Positions 1 through 9,037 of a stretch of 64,000 nt of DNA are shown here, piece by piece. This DNA is from an uncultured Pseudomonadota bacterium (lineage in GTDB: Bacteria; Myxococcota_A; UBA796; GCA-2862545): assembly GCA_903861005.1 (NCBI GenBank), contig CAIOSP010000146.1, positions 25,091 through 89,090 on the forward strand. Direction: 5' to 3'. Each line of letters opens with the position of its first letter. The stretch's first letter is position 1. The notes under the pieces are model-generated. The model worked only from the letters and a program-made list of their open reading frames with translations, ran no database searches and was not told where the DNA came from. Made by a program: the position numbers and the translations under genes.

Positions 1-889
1 CATAGTGCTCGCAGCGCATCCGGAGCGTGAGATCGCTGTCGGACTCCACGCGCTCCCACACGTCGGGCGGCACCGGGAAGCCGATCTCGCTGCGCGACCC
101 GCCCGTCGTCGTCGCCGCCCAGCCGAGCAGCGCGTCGAACGCGATCTTCGCGTCGTCCGACAGCTCGGTCGCCTCGTCGCGCGCGAGCTGGAGTCGGCGC
201 TTGCACAGGTAGTTGTTGCGCCCTTCGAGCACGGCCGTGCGCGCCTCGATCCCGCCGCGCGCCAGGATGGGCAGGTCGCTCGCCACCAGCTGCGCCTGCA
301 GCGCGCGCGTGTGCGTGGCGATCACCACCTTGGCGTCGTTGGCCAAGGCCCACATGGCGGCGGGCAGCAGGTACGCGAGCGACTTGCCGGTGCCGGTGCC
401 CGCCTCAACCACCAGCGGGCGGCCCTCATTGAGCGCGGCCGTGACCCGCAAGGCCATCTCGCGCTGCGCGGGGCGTGACTCCCAGCCGGGGAGCGCGGTG
501 GGCAGCGTCTCGTCGAGGAAGCGCAGGACGTCGTCTGGATCGATCTTCTTGGGCGCAGGCTGCCACGGCTCCACGATGAAGCTCGCGTTGCGGACGTCGT
601 TGTCGACGATCACAAAGCCGACGCCGTCCTCGGAGAACTGTCCGGCCAGCGCCATGTCGGGGTCGGAGGGCCGCAGATCGCCGGACGGGTGGTTGTGGAT
701 CACGACCTGACCCGCGCGCGGACGACCCAGGATCGCCAACACCTGATCCTCTTGGCCGCGCGCCACGATCTCCACGCCGATCACCGTGCCGTGATCGACC
801 TCACCGACCGCGAACACCTCGCGTCCGCCTACCTCCACGATGGCCGCGCGCATGGCTGCGGCGGCCTCGGGCGTGAAGCGCGGGCTCAC
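1..889 (-). CDS. JAMM/RadC-like domain fused to DinG-type DNA helicase (partial, C-terminus outside window)
   Basis: The minus-strand frame is open from a GTG at 889 to the window edge (296 residues visible). Residues 65-78 form a complete JAMM zinc motif (H65, H67, S75, D78 in HNHPSGDLRPSDPD), as in RadC-type JAB domains. After a linker comes a superfamily 2 helicase start: Walker A GTGTGKS at 164-170, then motif Ia-like THTRALQAQL, and Cys229 in RNNYLC with Cys293, which fit the first Cys ligands of the Fe-S cluster in DinG/XPD helicases. The start overlaps the RNase Z stop (GTGA), so the two are probably co-translated. DinG helicases unwind damaged or R-loop DNA; the role of the JAMM domain here is unknown. 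The fusion is read directly from sequence; the helicase remainder is off the window. Confidence 0.85.
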   Translation of the reverse strand, partial: MSPRFTPEAAAAMRAAIVEVGGREVFAVGEVDHGTVIGVEIVARGQEDQVLAILGRPRAGQVVIHNHPSGDLRPSDPDMALAGQFSEDGVGFVIVDNDVRNASFIVEPWQPAPKKIDPDDVLRFLDETLPTALPGWESRPAQREMALRVTAALNEGRPLVVEAGTGTGKSLAYLLPAAMWALANDAKVVIATHTRALQAQLVASDLPILARGGIEARTAVLEGRNNYLCKRRLQLARDEATELSDDAKIAFDALLGWAATTTGGSRSEIGFPVPPDVWERVESDSDLTLRMRCEHY

Positions 890-1803
890 GGGCTCTCGCG
901 CGGCGGCAGATCGAGGTGCAGGCCGTCGTAGGCCACGTGCACGTCACCGTGGTGGCGGCGCGCCTCCTCGGCGAACGGGGCGTCCATCGGGTAGCGCTGG
1001 CTGAAGTGCGTCAGCAGCAGGCGACGCGCCCCCGCCTCCTTGGCGAGCAGGCCGGCCTCGTCGGCGGTCATGTGCAGGTAGTTGCGGGCCTCTTCGGCCT
1101 CGGACGACAGGAAGGTCGACTCGCAGACCAGCAGGTCCACGCCCTTGGCGAGCTGGCGGGCGCCGTCGCAGGGGCGGGTGTCCATGAGGAACGCGAACGA
1201 GCGGCCTTTGCGACGGTGCGACACCTGGTCGACCGTGACCTCGCGGCCGTCGACTGTGACGCGGCCGTCACGCTTGAGGCGGCCCACAGCCTCGCCGCGG
1301 ATGCCGAGCGCGTCCGTGGCGGCCGGATCGATCGTCCATCCGTCTGGCTCCTCGATTCGGTAGCCCCACGCGGGAGCGCCGTGCCGGAGCGGGGCGGTGG
1401 TGAGCGTCCAGTTGGGCGTCTGGGCGATCACCCCGGCGGCGTCGTGCGGGCGGGGGCGGATGTCGGCCTTGTCCTCGTAGATCGACGCGTGCCGGAGCCG
1501 CTCGTAGAACTCGACGCCGCTGCCCGGGAAGTGCACGTGGACCGGGTGGTCGACGCCGTCGAGGCTGATGCGCTGCAGGATGCCGGGCAGGCCCAGGCAG
1601 TGGTCGCCGTGGAAGTGGGTGACGCAGATGCGCGTGATCTGGCTGGCCCGCGCGCCGAACACCGTCATCTGACGCTGCGTGCCCTCGCCTGGGTCGAACA
1701 GGAAGCCGTCGCCGTCCCACAGCAGCAGGTAGCCGTTGTGGTTGCGATGTCGGGTGGGCACCTGGCTGGAGGAACCCAGCACGACGAGCTGACGAAGGGA
1801 CAC
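886..1803 (-). CDS. rnz: ribonuclease Z (tRNA 3'-end processing)
   Basis: This is a 305-residue metallo-beta-lactamase-fold nuclease that removes the 3' trailer of tRNA precursors in the cytoplasm. The zinc motif HFHGDH is at residues 63-68, preceded by FDPGEGTQRQ (36-45) typical of RNase Z; later ligands are seen in FLMDTRPCDGA and LLLTHFSQRY. The frame stays open further upstream, but the conserved N-terminus (xLRQLVVLGSSSQVPT) begins at the GTG at 1803, and the length then matches the family. The gene is divergent from the FN3-like surface protein (73 bases between the starts) and overlaps the downstream helicase gene by four bases. Confidence 0.9.
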   Translation of the reverse strand: MSLRQLVVLGSSSQVPTRHRNHNGYLLLWDGDGFLFDPGEGTQRQMTVFGARASQITRICVTHFHGDHCLGLPGILQRISLDGVDHPVHVHFPGSGVEFYERLRHASIYEDKADIRPRPHDAAGVIAQTPNWTLTTAPLRHGAPAWGYRIEEPDGWTIDPAATDALGIRGEAVGRLKRDGRVTVDGREVTVDQVSHRRKGRSFAFLMDTRPCDGARQLAKGVDLLVCESTFLSSEAEEARNYLHMTADEAGLLAKEAGARRLLLTHFSQRYPMDAPFAEEARRHHGDVHVAYDGLHLDLPPRESP

Positions 1804-1876
1804 GGACGCTCCGGACCCACCCCTTAGCGTCGCGGGACGCCCCCCGCCTGGGATACAGCACGGACGTGGAGTGTCG

Positions 1877-2989
1877 ATGCTCGCGATCTGGGTGGTCGGG
1901 ATGGTGGTGAGCCTCGCGGACACGGGCGCAGCCCCGTGCCCGACGCCGCCCGTCGCCGTCGCGATGAACCCGTGGGATGGCGCGACGACGTCGTTTACGC
2001 CGGTCACCCTCACCCTGAGCACCGACACCTGCGCGACGAGCGCCAACTACCTGCTCACCCGCGACGGGCTGCCGGTGGAGGAGGGCGCCGACGTCGAGAT
2101 CGTGGGCAGCACGGCCGCCTGGTCGCCGACGACGCCGCTGACCGACCTGACGACCTGGTGCTGGACCGTGCGCGCGATGGACGTGAACGGCGAGTCCGGC
2201 GGCGACACCTCGCCCTCATGCTTCACGGTGGACACCGAGAACCAGGCGCCTGGGCCGCCCAGCTGGGTGACGCCCCGCGCTGGCGCCGTGGTCCTGTCCA
2301 CGCAGCGCTTTACGCTGGCCCCGGCCGTCGACCCCGAACACCGGGCGCTCCGCTACGAGATCGAGGTGGTCGCCGAGGCGGGCACGGTCGGCCAGGGGCA
2401 TGATCTGCGAGAGAGCGAGCTGACGGACCGCGTGCTGACCAGCCTCGTCGAGGACACTTGGTATGTGGCGCGCGCGCGCGCGACCGACTGGGACAGCCTG
2501 GGCCCCTGGGCCTCCACCGCCTTCTTCGTCAACGACGACAACCGTGCCCCGAACGCCCCCGCGCTCGACCCGGCGCAGGTGGACCTCACCCTCGGGCGCG
2601 TGACGTTCTCAGCCCACGGCGCGGTCGATCCGGAGGGGTTCCCGGTCCGCTACACGGTCGAGCTGCGCGACGCGACGGGCGCCGCCGTGATGTCGTGGAG
2701 TGAGCTGCGCCCCGATCCGCAGGGGGTGGTCACGGTGATGACTCGCGCGATCACGCCGGGGTCCTACCAGTGGACCGCGCGCGCCATCGACTACCAGGGC
2801 ATGCCCGGCCTGTGGGCGGGCTCGCAGGCGGTGCACGTCCCGTCGCCCGAGGATCTCCCGAGTGGTCGGCCGGTACCAGACGACGGCCTGGGCGGCCTTG
2901 AGCAGGTCGGCTGCGGCTGCGACACGCCCCGCGCGCCGTCGGTGGCGTGGGTTGGGCTGCTCGCGCTGGCCGTTTGGCGCCGCCGTTGA
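1877..2989 (+). CDS. secreted fibronectin type III-like protein with MYXO-CTERM-like tail
   Basis: This 370-residue protein has an N-terminal hydrophobic signal and three repeated beta-sandwich modules of about 90-100 residues. Each module contains a proline/acidic stretch (ENQAPGPPS, DDNRAPNAP) and a W/Y-x-A-RA strand (CWTVRAMD, WYVARARATD, YQWTARAIDYQG) typical of fibronectin type III-like modules. The tail VGCGCDTPRAP, then a hydrophobic stretch and final RRR, fits the MYXO-CTERM sorting signal. A GGAG at 1868-1871 sits five bases before ATG 1877; the frame also has a GTG at 1871. The product is probably displayed at the outer surface, perhaps for binding; no catalytic motif is visible. 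Confidence 0.75.
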   Translation: MLAIWVVGMVVSLADTGAAPCPTPPVAVAMNPWDGATTSFTPVTLTLSTDTCATSANYLLTRDGLPVEEGADVEIVGSTAAWSPTTPLTDLTTWCWTVRAMDVNGESGGDTSPSCFTVDTENQAPGPPSWVTPRAGAVVLSTQRFTLAPAVDPEHRALRYEIEVVAEAGTVGQGHDLRESELTDRVLTSLVEDTWYVARARATDWDSLGPWASTAFFVNDDNRAPNAPALDPAQVDLTLGRVTFSAHGAVDPEGFPVRYTVELRDATGAAVMSWSELRPDPQGVVTVMTRAITPGSYQWTARAIDYQGMPGLWAGSQAVHVPSPEDLPSGRPVPDDGLGGLEQVGCGCDTPRAPSVAWVGLLALAVWRRR

Positions 2990-4092
2990 GCCCGGTCGCG
3001 TCCGGTGAGGCGCTGCGGGAACGGTTGGTCCCCTGGTATCGGGCGAACGCCCGGGATCTGCCGTGGCGCAGGGATCCGTCGCCGTACCACATCCTACTGT
3101 CCGAACTGATGTGCCAGCAGACGCGCATCGACACGGCGGTGCCCTACTTCAACCGCTTCACGGTGCGCTGGCCCACGATCGAGGCGTTCGCGGCCGCGTC
3201 ACCCGACGACGTGCTCACGATGTGGGCGGGGCTTGGGTACTATCGGCGCGCGCGCCTTCTGCACGCGGCGGCGGTCGCGGCGGTGGCGCGCGGTGGCCTG
3301 CCTGCCGATCCGGACGCGCTGGCGGAGCTCCCCGGGATCGGCGCGTACACCGCGGGGGCGATCGCCTCGATCGCGTTCGGCGTGCCGGCGGCGGCGGTCG
3401 ACGGGAACGTCGAACGGGTGATCAGCCGGGTCGATCGCCTGGACGCCGATCCGCGCTCTAAAGGCGGGAAGCAGGTGCTGCGCGTGCGCGCGCAGGCGAT
3501 CCACGCGCCAGGCGTGGCGTCCGAGGTCACCCAAGGGCTGATGGAGCTTGGCGCCACCGTCTGCACGCCGCGCGCCCCGCGCTGCGAGGTCTGCCCGTGG
3601 GCCGACGTCTGCCTCGCCAGGCCTGCGGGGGACGTGACGGCCTACCCCAGGCTCCCGGCGCGCAAGGCCGCGGTCGCCGTGCGCGCGGTGGCGGGGATCC
3701 TGCGTCGCGATGGGCGCGTCCTGTGCGGGCGCCGTCCGGAGGGCTTGCTGGGCGGCCTGTGGGAGCCGGTCGGCGCTGAGATCGGCCCCGAGGAGGACGC
3801 ACAGGCCGCGCTGCGCCAGGCGTTCGCGGCCCGCGCAGGCATGATGGCGCACGTGGGGCCGCTTCGTGGGCAGATCGTGCACGTGTTCACGCACCGACGC
3901 CTCACGGTGGAGGTCTACGAGGTGAGCGCGGAGGAGGCGGTGGGTTTTGTGGGCGACGGCACGTACACCGAGCTCGCGTGGCTGGCGGCAGACGGCGACG
4001 GCGTGGGCTGGTCCAAGCTCGCGCAGAAGATCCTTGCTGTGGCGCCGGTCACAGGCGGTCACGTCGGGGACACCCCACCGGCTGCCGGTTAG
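2986..4092 (+). CDS. mutY: A/G-specific adenine DNA glycosylase
   Basis: MutY removes adenine mispaired with 8-oxoguanine. With the TTG at 2986 the protein has 368 residues. The catalytic Glu is E40 in SELMCQQTR, the helix-hairpin-helix LPGIGAYTAG is at 115-124, the catalytic Asp is D139 in VDGNV, and the 4Fe-4S ligands are C193, C200, C203, C209 (C-x6-C-x2-C-x5-C). The C-terminal third is the NUDIX-like 8-oxoG recognition domain. The TTG overlaps the stop of the preceding surface-protein gene (TTGA); the longer open frame from 2947 would run inside that gene, so the TTG is preferred. No ATG is available near the domain start. Confidence 0.9.
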   Translation: MSPVASGEALRERLVPWYRANARDLPWRRDPSPYHILLSELMCQQTRIDTAVPYFNRFTVRWPTIEAFAAASPDDVLTMWAGLGYYRRARLLHAAAVAAVARGGLPADPDALAELPGIGAYTAGAIASIAFGVPAAAVDGNVERVISRVDRLDADPRSKGGKQVLRVRAQAIHAPGVASEVTQGLMELGATVCTPRAPRCEVCPWADVCLARPAGDVTAYPRLPARKAAVAVRAVAGILRRDGRVLCGRRPEGLLGGLWEPVGAEIGPEEDAQAALRQAFAARAGMMAHVGPLRGQIVHVFTHRRLTVEVYEVSAEEAVGFVGDGTYTELAWLAADGDGVGWSKLAQKILAVAPVTGGHVGDTPPAAG

Positions 4093-4101
4093 GGGCGGAC
4101 T

Positions 4102-4821
4102 ATGTCCACCGCGGCCGTGATCATCATTGGCGACGAGATCCTCTCGGGCAAGTTCGCCGACGAGAACGGTCCGTACTTCATCCGCCGCCTGCGAACGCTG
4201 GGCGTGGATCTGCGTCGGCTCGTCACCATCTCCGATGACCTGGACGCGATCGCCGACGAGGTGCGCCGCTGCGGCGCCGCGTTCGACCATGTGTTCACCA
4301 CCGGTGGCGTCGGCCCCACGCACGACGACATCACGTTTGAGGGCGTGGCGCGCGGCCTTGGCCTCCCGCTGCAGGTCGACGAGGAGCTGATGGCCTTGGC
4401 CGAGCGCCACGGCTTCCCCAAGGACGGCGGCACGCTGCGCATGGCGACCGTGCCCGCTGGCATGGAGCGCATCACGGGCGCCGCGCAGATCTTCCCCGTC
4501 CTGCGCGTCCAGAACATCTACGTGATGCCCGGCATCCCGGCGCTCGTGAAGCAGCAGTTCGAATACATCGCGCCCTCGCTCGCAGGCGTCGCGGTGCGCT
4601 GCGTCCGCGTGTACGCGCGCAACCTGGAGAGCGACATCGCCGTGGCGCTCTCGGACATCGCCGCGGCCCATCGGGGCGTGGCGATCGGCTCCTACCCGCG
4701 CTTTGGCGACAAGGCGCACCGGCTGGTGGTCACGCTGGAGTCGCGCGACGACGACGCGCTGACGCTGGCCGTGGACGCGGTGCACGGCATCCTCGACACC
4801 GTGCGGGTAGACGGCCCATGA
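4102..4821 (+). CDS. CinA-like molybdopterin-binding (MoaB/Mog-fold) domain protein
   Basis: This 239-residue protein begins with AAVIIIGDEILSGKFADEN, the hallmark of the CinA N-terminal/MoaB-Mog fold, followed by TTGGVGPTHDDITFEGVA and the YVMPGIPALVKQQF segment. It lacks the C-terminal CinA deamidase domain, so it is the short stand-alone form often named competence/damage-inducible protein A. In full-length CinA this domain is a pyrophosphatase acting on ADP-ribose or NAD-related compounds; that activity is an inference here. It follows mutY by nine bases and overlaps the next gene by four bases (ATGA). Confidence 0.85.
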   Translation: MSTAAVIIIGDEILSGKFADENGPYFIRRLRTLGVDLRRLVTISDDLDAIADEVRRCGAAFDHVFTTGGVGPTHDDITFEGVARGLGLPLQVDEELMALAERHGFPKDGGTLRMATVPAGMERITGAAQIFPVLRVQNIYVMPGIPALVKQQFEYIAPSLAGVAVRCVRVYARNLESDIAVALSDIAAAHRGVAIGSYPRFGDKAHRLVVTLESRDDDALTLAVDAVHGILDTVRVDGP

Positions 4822-6299
4822 GCGGCCGCGTCCTGCTCCGCGCCACGGCGAGGGTGCGTGGGGTGGACGTCGGCGAGGTGATGGTGCCGTCCGGCACGCC
4901 GCTGGTGATCGGCCCCACGGGCGCGCTCAAGGTGCCGGCGCTGCCCGGGCAGACCTACGTGGCGCAGGTCCGCTGGACCGGTCGCGGTTCCGTGGAGCTG
5001 TCCGAGCCGCAGGGGTCCACGCGCTCGCTCGCCCCCAACGGGGCGCTGACGGTGGTGGCGGGAGATCTGTCGGTCACGCTCCGCGTGGTCGAGGCGCCCG
5101 GGTTGAGGCGCTTCGCGCTCTGGTCGCCCGACGGCTGGCTGCCGTGGTTCTTGGTGGTCTGCACGTTGACGGTGCTCACCTCGCAGGTCGAGGTGTTCGT
5201 GGAGAACCTCTGCCCGTGGTTTGGCATCGCCTGCCCGGTGGAGCAGGACGCGGGCGCCGGGCAGGGGATCGACGCCGAGTACATCGCGCGGCTCATCCGC
5301 CACGACTACGCCGGCGCGGAGGAGGCGACTTCGCCCGAGCGCAAGGTGGAGAAGGCCGAGAAGCTCGCGCCCGGCTGGCTGCCGCCTGGTGACGCTGATG
5401 GCGACCTGAGCCACCTGGGCGGCGCGCGTGAGGTCGACAACACCCCGCAGCGGGTCAAGCCGCTCGCCACCGACTCGGTGCCCGCCGCCGCGCGTCGCAG
5501 CACGCCCCACGTCGCGGCTCCGCAGGCCACGCCCGCGCCGGTCGCGGCGCCCCAGGCGGACGACGGCACGGGCGACGACGCCGAAGGCATCACGACGGAG
5601 GCGCCGCCGGACGACGTGCCCAAGCCGCCCTCCCCGCCGCTGCTGGAGCGCGACCAGGGCTGGGGCGTGCCCGACTGGATGCAGGCCGAGCCCGAGGAGA
5701 AGCAGATCGAGTACGTGATCGATCGCGCGCAGCGTCGCCTGCGGATCGATCCCGACGACCCAGGCGCCATCGCCACGCTGGCCTACTACGAGTTCCTGGC
5801 CGAGGACTTCGTTGGCGCCGAGAAGGCCTACGACCGCCTGATCATGATGGATCCGTCGGACGCCGCCGCGTACAACAACAAGGCGCTGATCTACAAGCGC
5901 AAGGGCGAGTTCGCGCGCGAGGAGGGCCTCTACCGTCTCGCGTTGGCGCTCGACCCCGGCGACACCACCGCGCTGAACAACCTCGCGGTCAACCTGGCGC
6001 ACCAGGGCAAGTTCGACGAGGCCGTCAGGATCATGAAGGAGCTCGAGACGACGCTCCCGAACGACCCGTACTCCGACCTCCACCGCGCGAAGATCCAGGC
6101 GGCCATGGGCAACGACGCCGCCGCCCTGAAGTTCATGGAGCTCGCGCTCAGCGGCGCCGCCCGCATGGATCTGCTCCACCAGATCGAGTTCCGGCAGGAC
6201 ATCCGCGTGGATCCGGCGTTCGCCCACCTGCGCGAGGACCCGCGCTTCCGCGACGTGCTCACCAAGTGGTATGGATCCGACAGCCCCCTCGGAAAGTGA
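4818..6299 (+). CDS. membrane-anchored TPR protein
   Basis: This 493-residue protein has three parts. Residues 1-95 are a beta-rich cytoplasmic-looking domain (LVIGPTGALKVPALPGQTYV is reminiscent of FHA-like or pilotin-like sandwiches, not certain). One transmembrane segment lies at about 107-125 (WFLVVCTLTVL), followed by a long Ala/Pro/charged linker. TPR units fill about 305-430 (AAYNNKALIYKRKGEFAREE, ALNNLAVNLAHQGKFDEA). The organisation resembles myxobacterial motility or secretion scaffold proteins, but no specific function can be read. It is translationally coupled to the CinA-like gene. Confidence 0.75.
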   Translation: MSGRVLLRATARVRGVDVGEVMVPSGTPLVIGPTGALKVPALPGQTYVAQVRWTGRGSVELSEPQGSTRSLAPNGALTVVAGDLSVTLRVVEAPGLRRFALWSPDGWLPWFLVVCTLTVLTSQVEVFVENLCPWFGIACPVEQDAGAGQGIDAEYIARLIRHDYAGAEEATSPERKVEKAEKLAPGWLPPGDADGDLSHLGGAREVDNTPQRVKPLATDSVPAAARRSTPHVAAPQATPAPVAAPQADDGTGDDAEGITTEAPPDDVPKPPSPPLLERDQGWGVPDWMQAEPEEKQIEYVIDRAQRRLRIDPDDPGAIATLAYYEFLAEDFVGAEKAYDRLIMMDPSDAAAYNNKALIYKRKGEFAREEGLYRLALALDPGDTTALNNLAVNLAHQGKFDEAVRIMKELETTLPNDPYSDLHRAKIQAAMGNDAAALKFMELALSGAARMDLLHQIEFRQDIRVDPAFAHLREDPRFRDVLTKWYGSDSPLGK

Positions 6300-6334
6300 C
6301 CGTCCGGGACCGACAGTGGCAACCAGGACCCAGA

Positions 6335-6346
6335 CGCCGTAAGGCG
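6335..6346 (+). other. small hairpin in the leader of coaD
   Basis: CGCC-gtaa-GGCG forms a four-pair stem with a GNRA-type tetraloop, 28 bases before the coaD start. It lies in a 75-base leader that also contains GGCAACC and GGCCGAAAG stretches. I cannot assign it to a riboswitch class. Confidence 0.3.
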
Positions 6347-6374
6347 CAGGCCGAAAGTCAGAGGAGGTCGAGCG

Positions 6375-6866
6375 ATGGCGCGTACGGCGATCTACGCGGG
6401 ATCGTTTGATCCCGTCACCAATGGCCATGTCGACATCATCACGCGCGGCGCGCGGCTGTTTGACCGTCTGGTCGTCGCGGTGGGGAACAACCCGACCAAG
6501 AAGTACCTGTTCGACCTGGAGACCCGCACGCAGATGATCGCGGAGGCGTGCACCGAGGTCCCCAACCTCGAGGTCGTGCCGTTCCGCGGGCTGCTGGTCG
6601 ACGCCGCGCGCAAGTACGACGCCGACGTGGTGCTCCGCGGCCTGCGCGCGCTGTCGGACTTCGACCTCGAGTTCCGCAACGGCCTCGCCAACCGGGCCCT
6701 GTCCGGCATCGAGACGTTCTTCCTGCTCGCCGACCCGTCGCTGATCTACGTGTCGTCGTCGCTGGTGCGCGAGATCGCCATGTACGGCGGCGACGTCTCC
6801 GGCTTTGTGCCCGGCCCCGTGGCCGAGGCCGTGCGTCGCCTGTACCCCGCGGCGCCCCCCGGATGA
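6375..6866 (+). CDS. coaD: phosphopantetheine adenylyltransferase
   Basis: CoaD transfers AMP to 4'-phosphopantetheine in the penultimate step of coenzyme A synthesis. The 163-residue length is normal. The nucleotidyltransferase signature GSFDPVTNGH is at residues 9-18 and the C-terminal ATP-binding element SSSLVREIA corresponds to the ISSTxVR motif. A strong GGAGG (6362-6366) precedes ATG 6375. The gene overlaps the next by four bases (ATGA). Confidence 0.96.
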   Translation: MARTAIYAGSFDPVTNGHVDIITRGARLFDRLVVAVGNNPTKKYLFDLETRTQMIAEACTEVPNLEVVPFRGLLVDAARKYDADVVLRGLRALSDFDLEFRNGLANRALSGIETFFLLADPSLIYVSSSLVREIAMYGGDVSGFVPGPVAEAVRRLYPAAPPG

Positions 6867-9025
6867 CCTTGTTCGCGTGCCTGTTCGGCGTCGCGCTCGC
6901 CGCGTCGTCGGTCGACACCGCCGCGAACGAGGGCGCCAAGCTCCAGGTCGCCTCGTGGATCGACCTGGGCGAGTTCGGCAACGCGCTGGCGCTGAGCCGC
7001 CGCGGGTTCCGCTCGCACCCTGACGACCCCGAGTGGGCGACCGCCCGCCTGGACGCGCTCGCTGCCGCCGGCATGGACGCGTGGATCGGCGACGAGCTGT
7101 CCGACGCGCACCTCAAGCCCGAAGTCCGGGTGGCCGTCCGCATGGAGCTGGTCACGCTGGGGCGGGCCCGCGCGCTGCCTGCCGCCGACGACGGGCCGGA
7201 CGCAGAGTTGGCGCACGCCTGGATCTCGCTCGCCGCGCACGACACAGGGCCCGCCAAGCGGATCATGGGCGCGTCCTACGACATGGCGCATCTGCGGCTG
7301 CGCGCGGCGCTCGCCAAGGAGGAAGGGGATCGCGTCGCCCTGTCGGACCTCCTCGACATCTGGCCTGAAGACCCCGCCACCGACCTCACGCCGTTCACGC
7401 CGCTGTGGGACGAGGACCTCCCGCGCGGCCAGGCGCGCGTCGTCGAAGGTGCGAAGGCGACGCTCCTGCTGCGCGTGGACGGGCTCATCGCGGGGGAGTC
7501 GCCGGTCGGCTGGCTCCGCGCGGCGGCGCTGCTCCTGGCGGTGAAGGACCAGGAGCGCCTGGGCGTGCTCGCCGATCGCGTGGACGCGGATCGCGGCGGA
7601 CCGGTCACGCCTGAGCTCCTCGGCGTCGCGCTCACCGGCTCCACGGAGTCCTGGGACCTGTGGGAGGTGGCGCGCCGTCCTCGCTGGTCCAAGGAGATGA
7701 TCGACGCGGCGGCCGGGGTGCTGGGCCGCCAGCCGGCGCCGGTCTTCCCCTGGGCGCGACCGGACGAGGCGCCCCGGCTGGCCGCGGGGATCGCCAAGTT
7801 GCTGGTCGCGCACGGGCAGGACGTCGACGCGGACAAGCTGCTGCAGGCCCACGGCGGCGCCTGCGCGCGGCCGGTCGGGGCCGAGTGGGCGGTGGTCAAC
7901 ACGATGAAGCGGGAGGGGCGGGCCTTGGCCGAGCACGTCCTGCTGCGCTGCGTCGGCTCGGTGGACCCGATGCCCGCGATCGATCCGACCAACCTCGACG
8001 TGGATCGGCAGATCAGCGAGGCGGCGGCGGGCTGGCGTGACTTCGGCCGCGTGATGGCGCTGGGCGGCTGGAAGACGGAGGCCGCCATCGCGTTTGGTGT
8101 GTCCGCGCACCTGGCCCCCGACGACGAGGTGATCTCGCTCGCGCGGGCCGACGCCGCGGACGCCGACCTGCCTGTGGACGGTCATGGGCTCCCGACCGTC
8201 CCTGGGCTCCTGGCCGCGCTGGACCGCGCGTCCTTCCTGCAGCCGGAGTCGGCGTTCGAGCTGGCCCGGGCCTCGGCGGTGCGGGCGCGGACCGCGGCCT
8301 GGCTGGACCCGTCCCCCGAGCACATGGCCGCGCGCGTGACCTCGCCGCGGGCGTGCGGCGCGCCTCTACGCGACCGCTGCGCGCTGGAGGGGGCGGTGGC
8401 GGTAGAGGCCGCGCGGCGCGCCTCGCGCTCGGTTCCGGAGGGCCTGCCCACCGTGACGGACATGGGGGCCGCGCGCGCGGCGGGCGCGTGGATCGATCGC
8501 CTCCAGCGTTCGTGGTTCTCGCGCAGCGCCGCGCTTGACCGTCTATCGACTGAAGGCGCTCGACCTGACTTCTCCGCGATCCTGGCGCTCGGGACCGGCG
8601 TTCGGGTGGGGCGCCCCATCCCAGAGTTCGACCTGTCGGGCGTGAAGTCCACCGACCTGCGCGGCAACGTGCTCGTGCTGTCGTTCTGGGCGAGCTGGTG
8701 CCGGCCCTGCTTCGCCGAGCTCCCGCTGCTGGACTCGCTCGCCAAGGCGTGGGAGCGAGACCATCTGCCGGTCCGCGTGCTGGCGATCTCGGTGGACGAC
8801 GACGTCAGCCGCTACGCCCGCGCGCTGGCCAAGCTACCGTGGGACACCATGAGCGTGTTGCGCGACCCGAGCATGCGGGCTGACTTCCAGGTCGATACCT
8901 TGCCGACGACGTATGTGGTGGACACCACGGGCGTGCTTAGATCGGTCACGGTCGGCTACGACGGATCAAACCTGGGTGCCTTGGATCGCGCTGTCCGCAG
9001 CTGGTCCAGTCTGGCGTCGCAGTAG
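6863..9025 (+). CDS. secreted/periplasmic protein with C-terminal TlpA-like thioredoxin domain
   Basis: The protein has 720 residues. An N-terminal signal peptide (MTLFACLFGVALAASS) leads into about 550 residues of alpha-helical sequence without a recognised family, probably TPR- or Sel1-like solenoid (WIDLGEFGNALALSRRGF). The last 140 residues are a TlpA/ResA-type thioredoxin domain: VLSFWASWCRPC with C613 and C616, cis-Pro in DTLPTTYVVD, and the usual GRPIPEFDL entry strand. TlpA-type domains reduce or shuffle periplasmic disulfides. The ATG at 6863 overlaps the coaD stop; a frame open further upstream is a shadow of coaD. Confidence 0.8.
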   Translation: MTLFACLFGVALAASSVDTAANEGAKLQVASWIDLGEFGNALALSRRGFRSHPDDPEWATARLDALAAAGMDAWIGDELSDAHLKPEVRVAVRMELVTLGRARALPAADDGPDAELAHAWISLAAHDTGPAKRIMGASYDMAHLRLRAALAKEEGDRVALSDLLDIWPEDPATDLTPFTPLWDEDLPRGQARVVEGAKATLLLRVDGLIAGESPVGWLRAAALLLAVKDQERLGVLADRVDADRGGPVTPELLGVALTGSTESWDLWEVARRPRWSKEMIDAAAGVLGRQPAPVFPWARPDEAPRLAAGIAKLLVAHGQDVDADKLLQAHGGACARPVGAEWAVVNTMKREGRALAEHVLLRCVGSVDPMPAIDPTNLDVDRQISEAAAGWRDFGRVMALGGWKTEAAIAFGVSAHLAPDDEVISLARADAADADLPVDGHGLPTVPGLLAALDRASFLQPESAFELARASAVRARTAAWLDPSPEHMAARVTSPRACGAPLRDRCALEGAVAVEAARRASRSVPEGLPTVTDMGAARAAGAWIDRLQRSWFSRSAALDRLSTEGARPDFSAILALGTGVRVGRPIPEFDLSGVKSTDLRGNVLVLSFWASWCRPCFAELPLLDSLAKAWERDHLPVRVLAISVDDDVSRYARALAKLPWDTMSVLRDPSMRADFQVDTLPTTYVVDTTGVLRSVTVGYDGSNLGALDRAVRSWSSLASQ

Positions 9026-9037
9026 CGGAGGTCTCGA

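Noticed and set aside
6300..6374. c-di-GMP-I riboswitch upstream of coaD
   Set aside because: Only isolated fragments match; the second stem and conserved core are missing. Kept as a low-interest finding about leader structure only.
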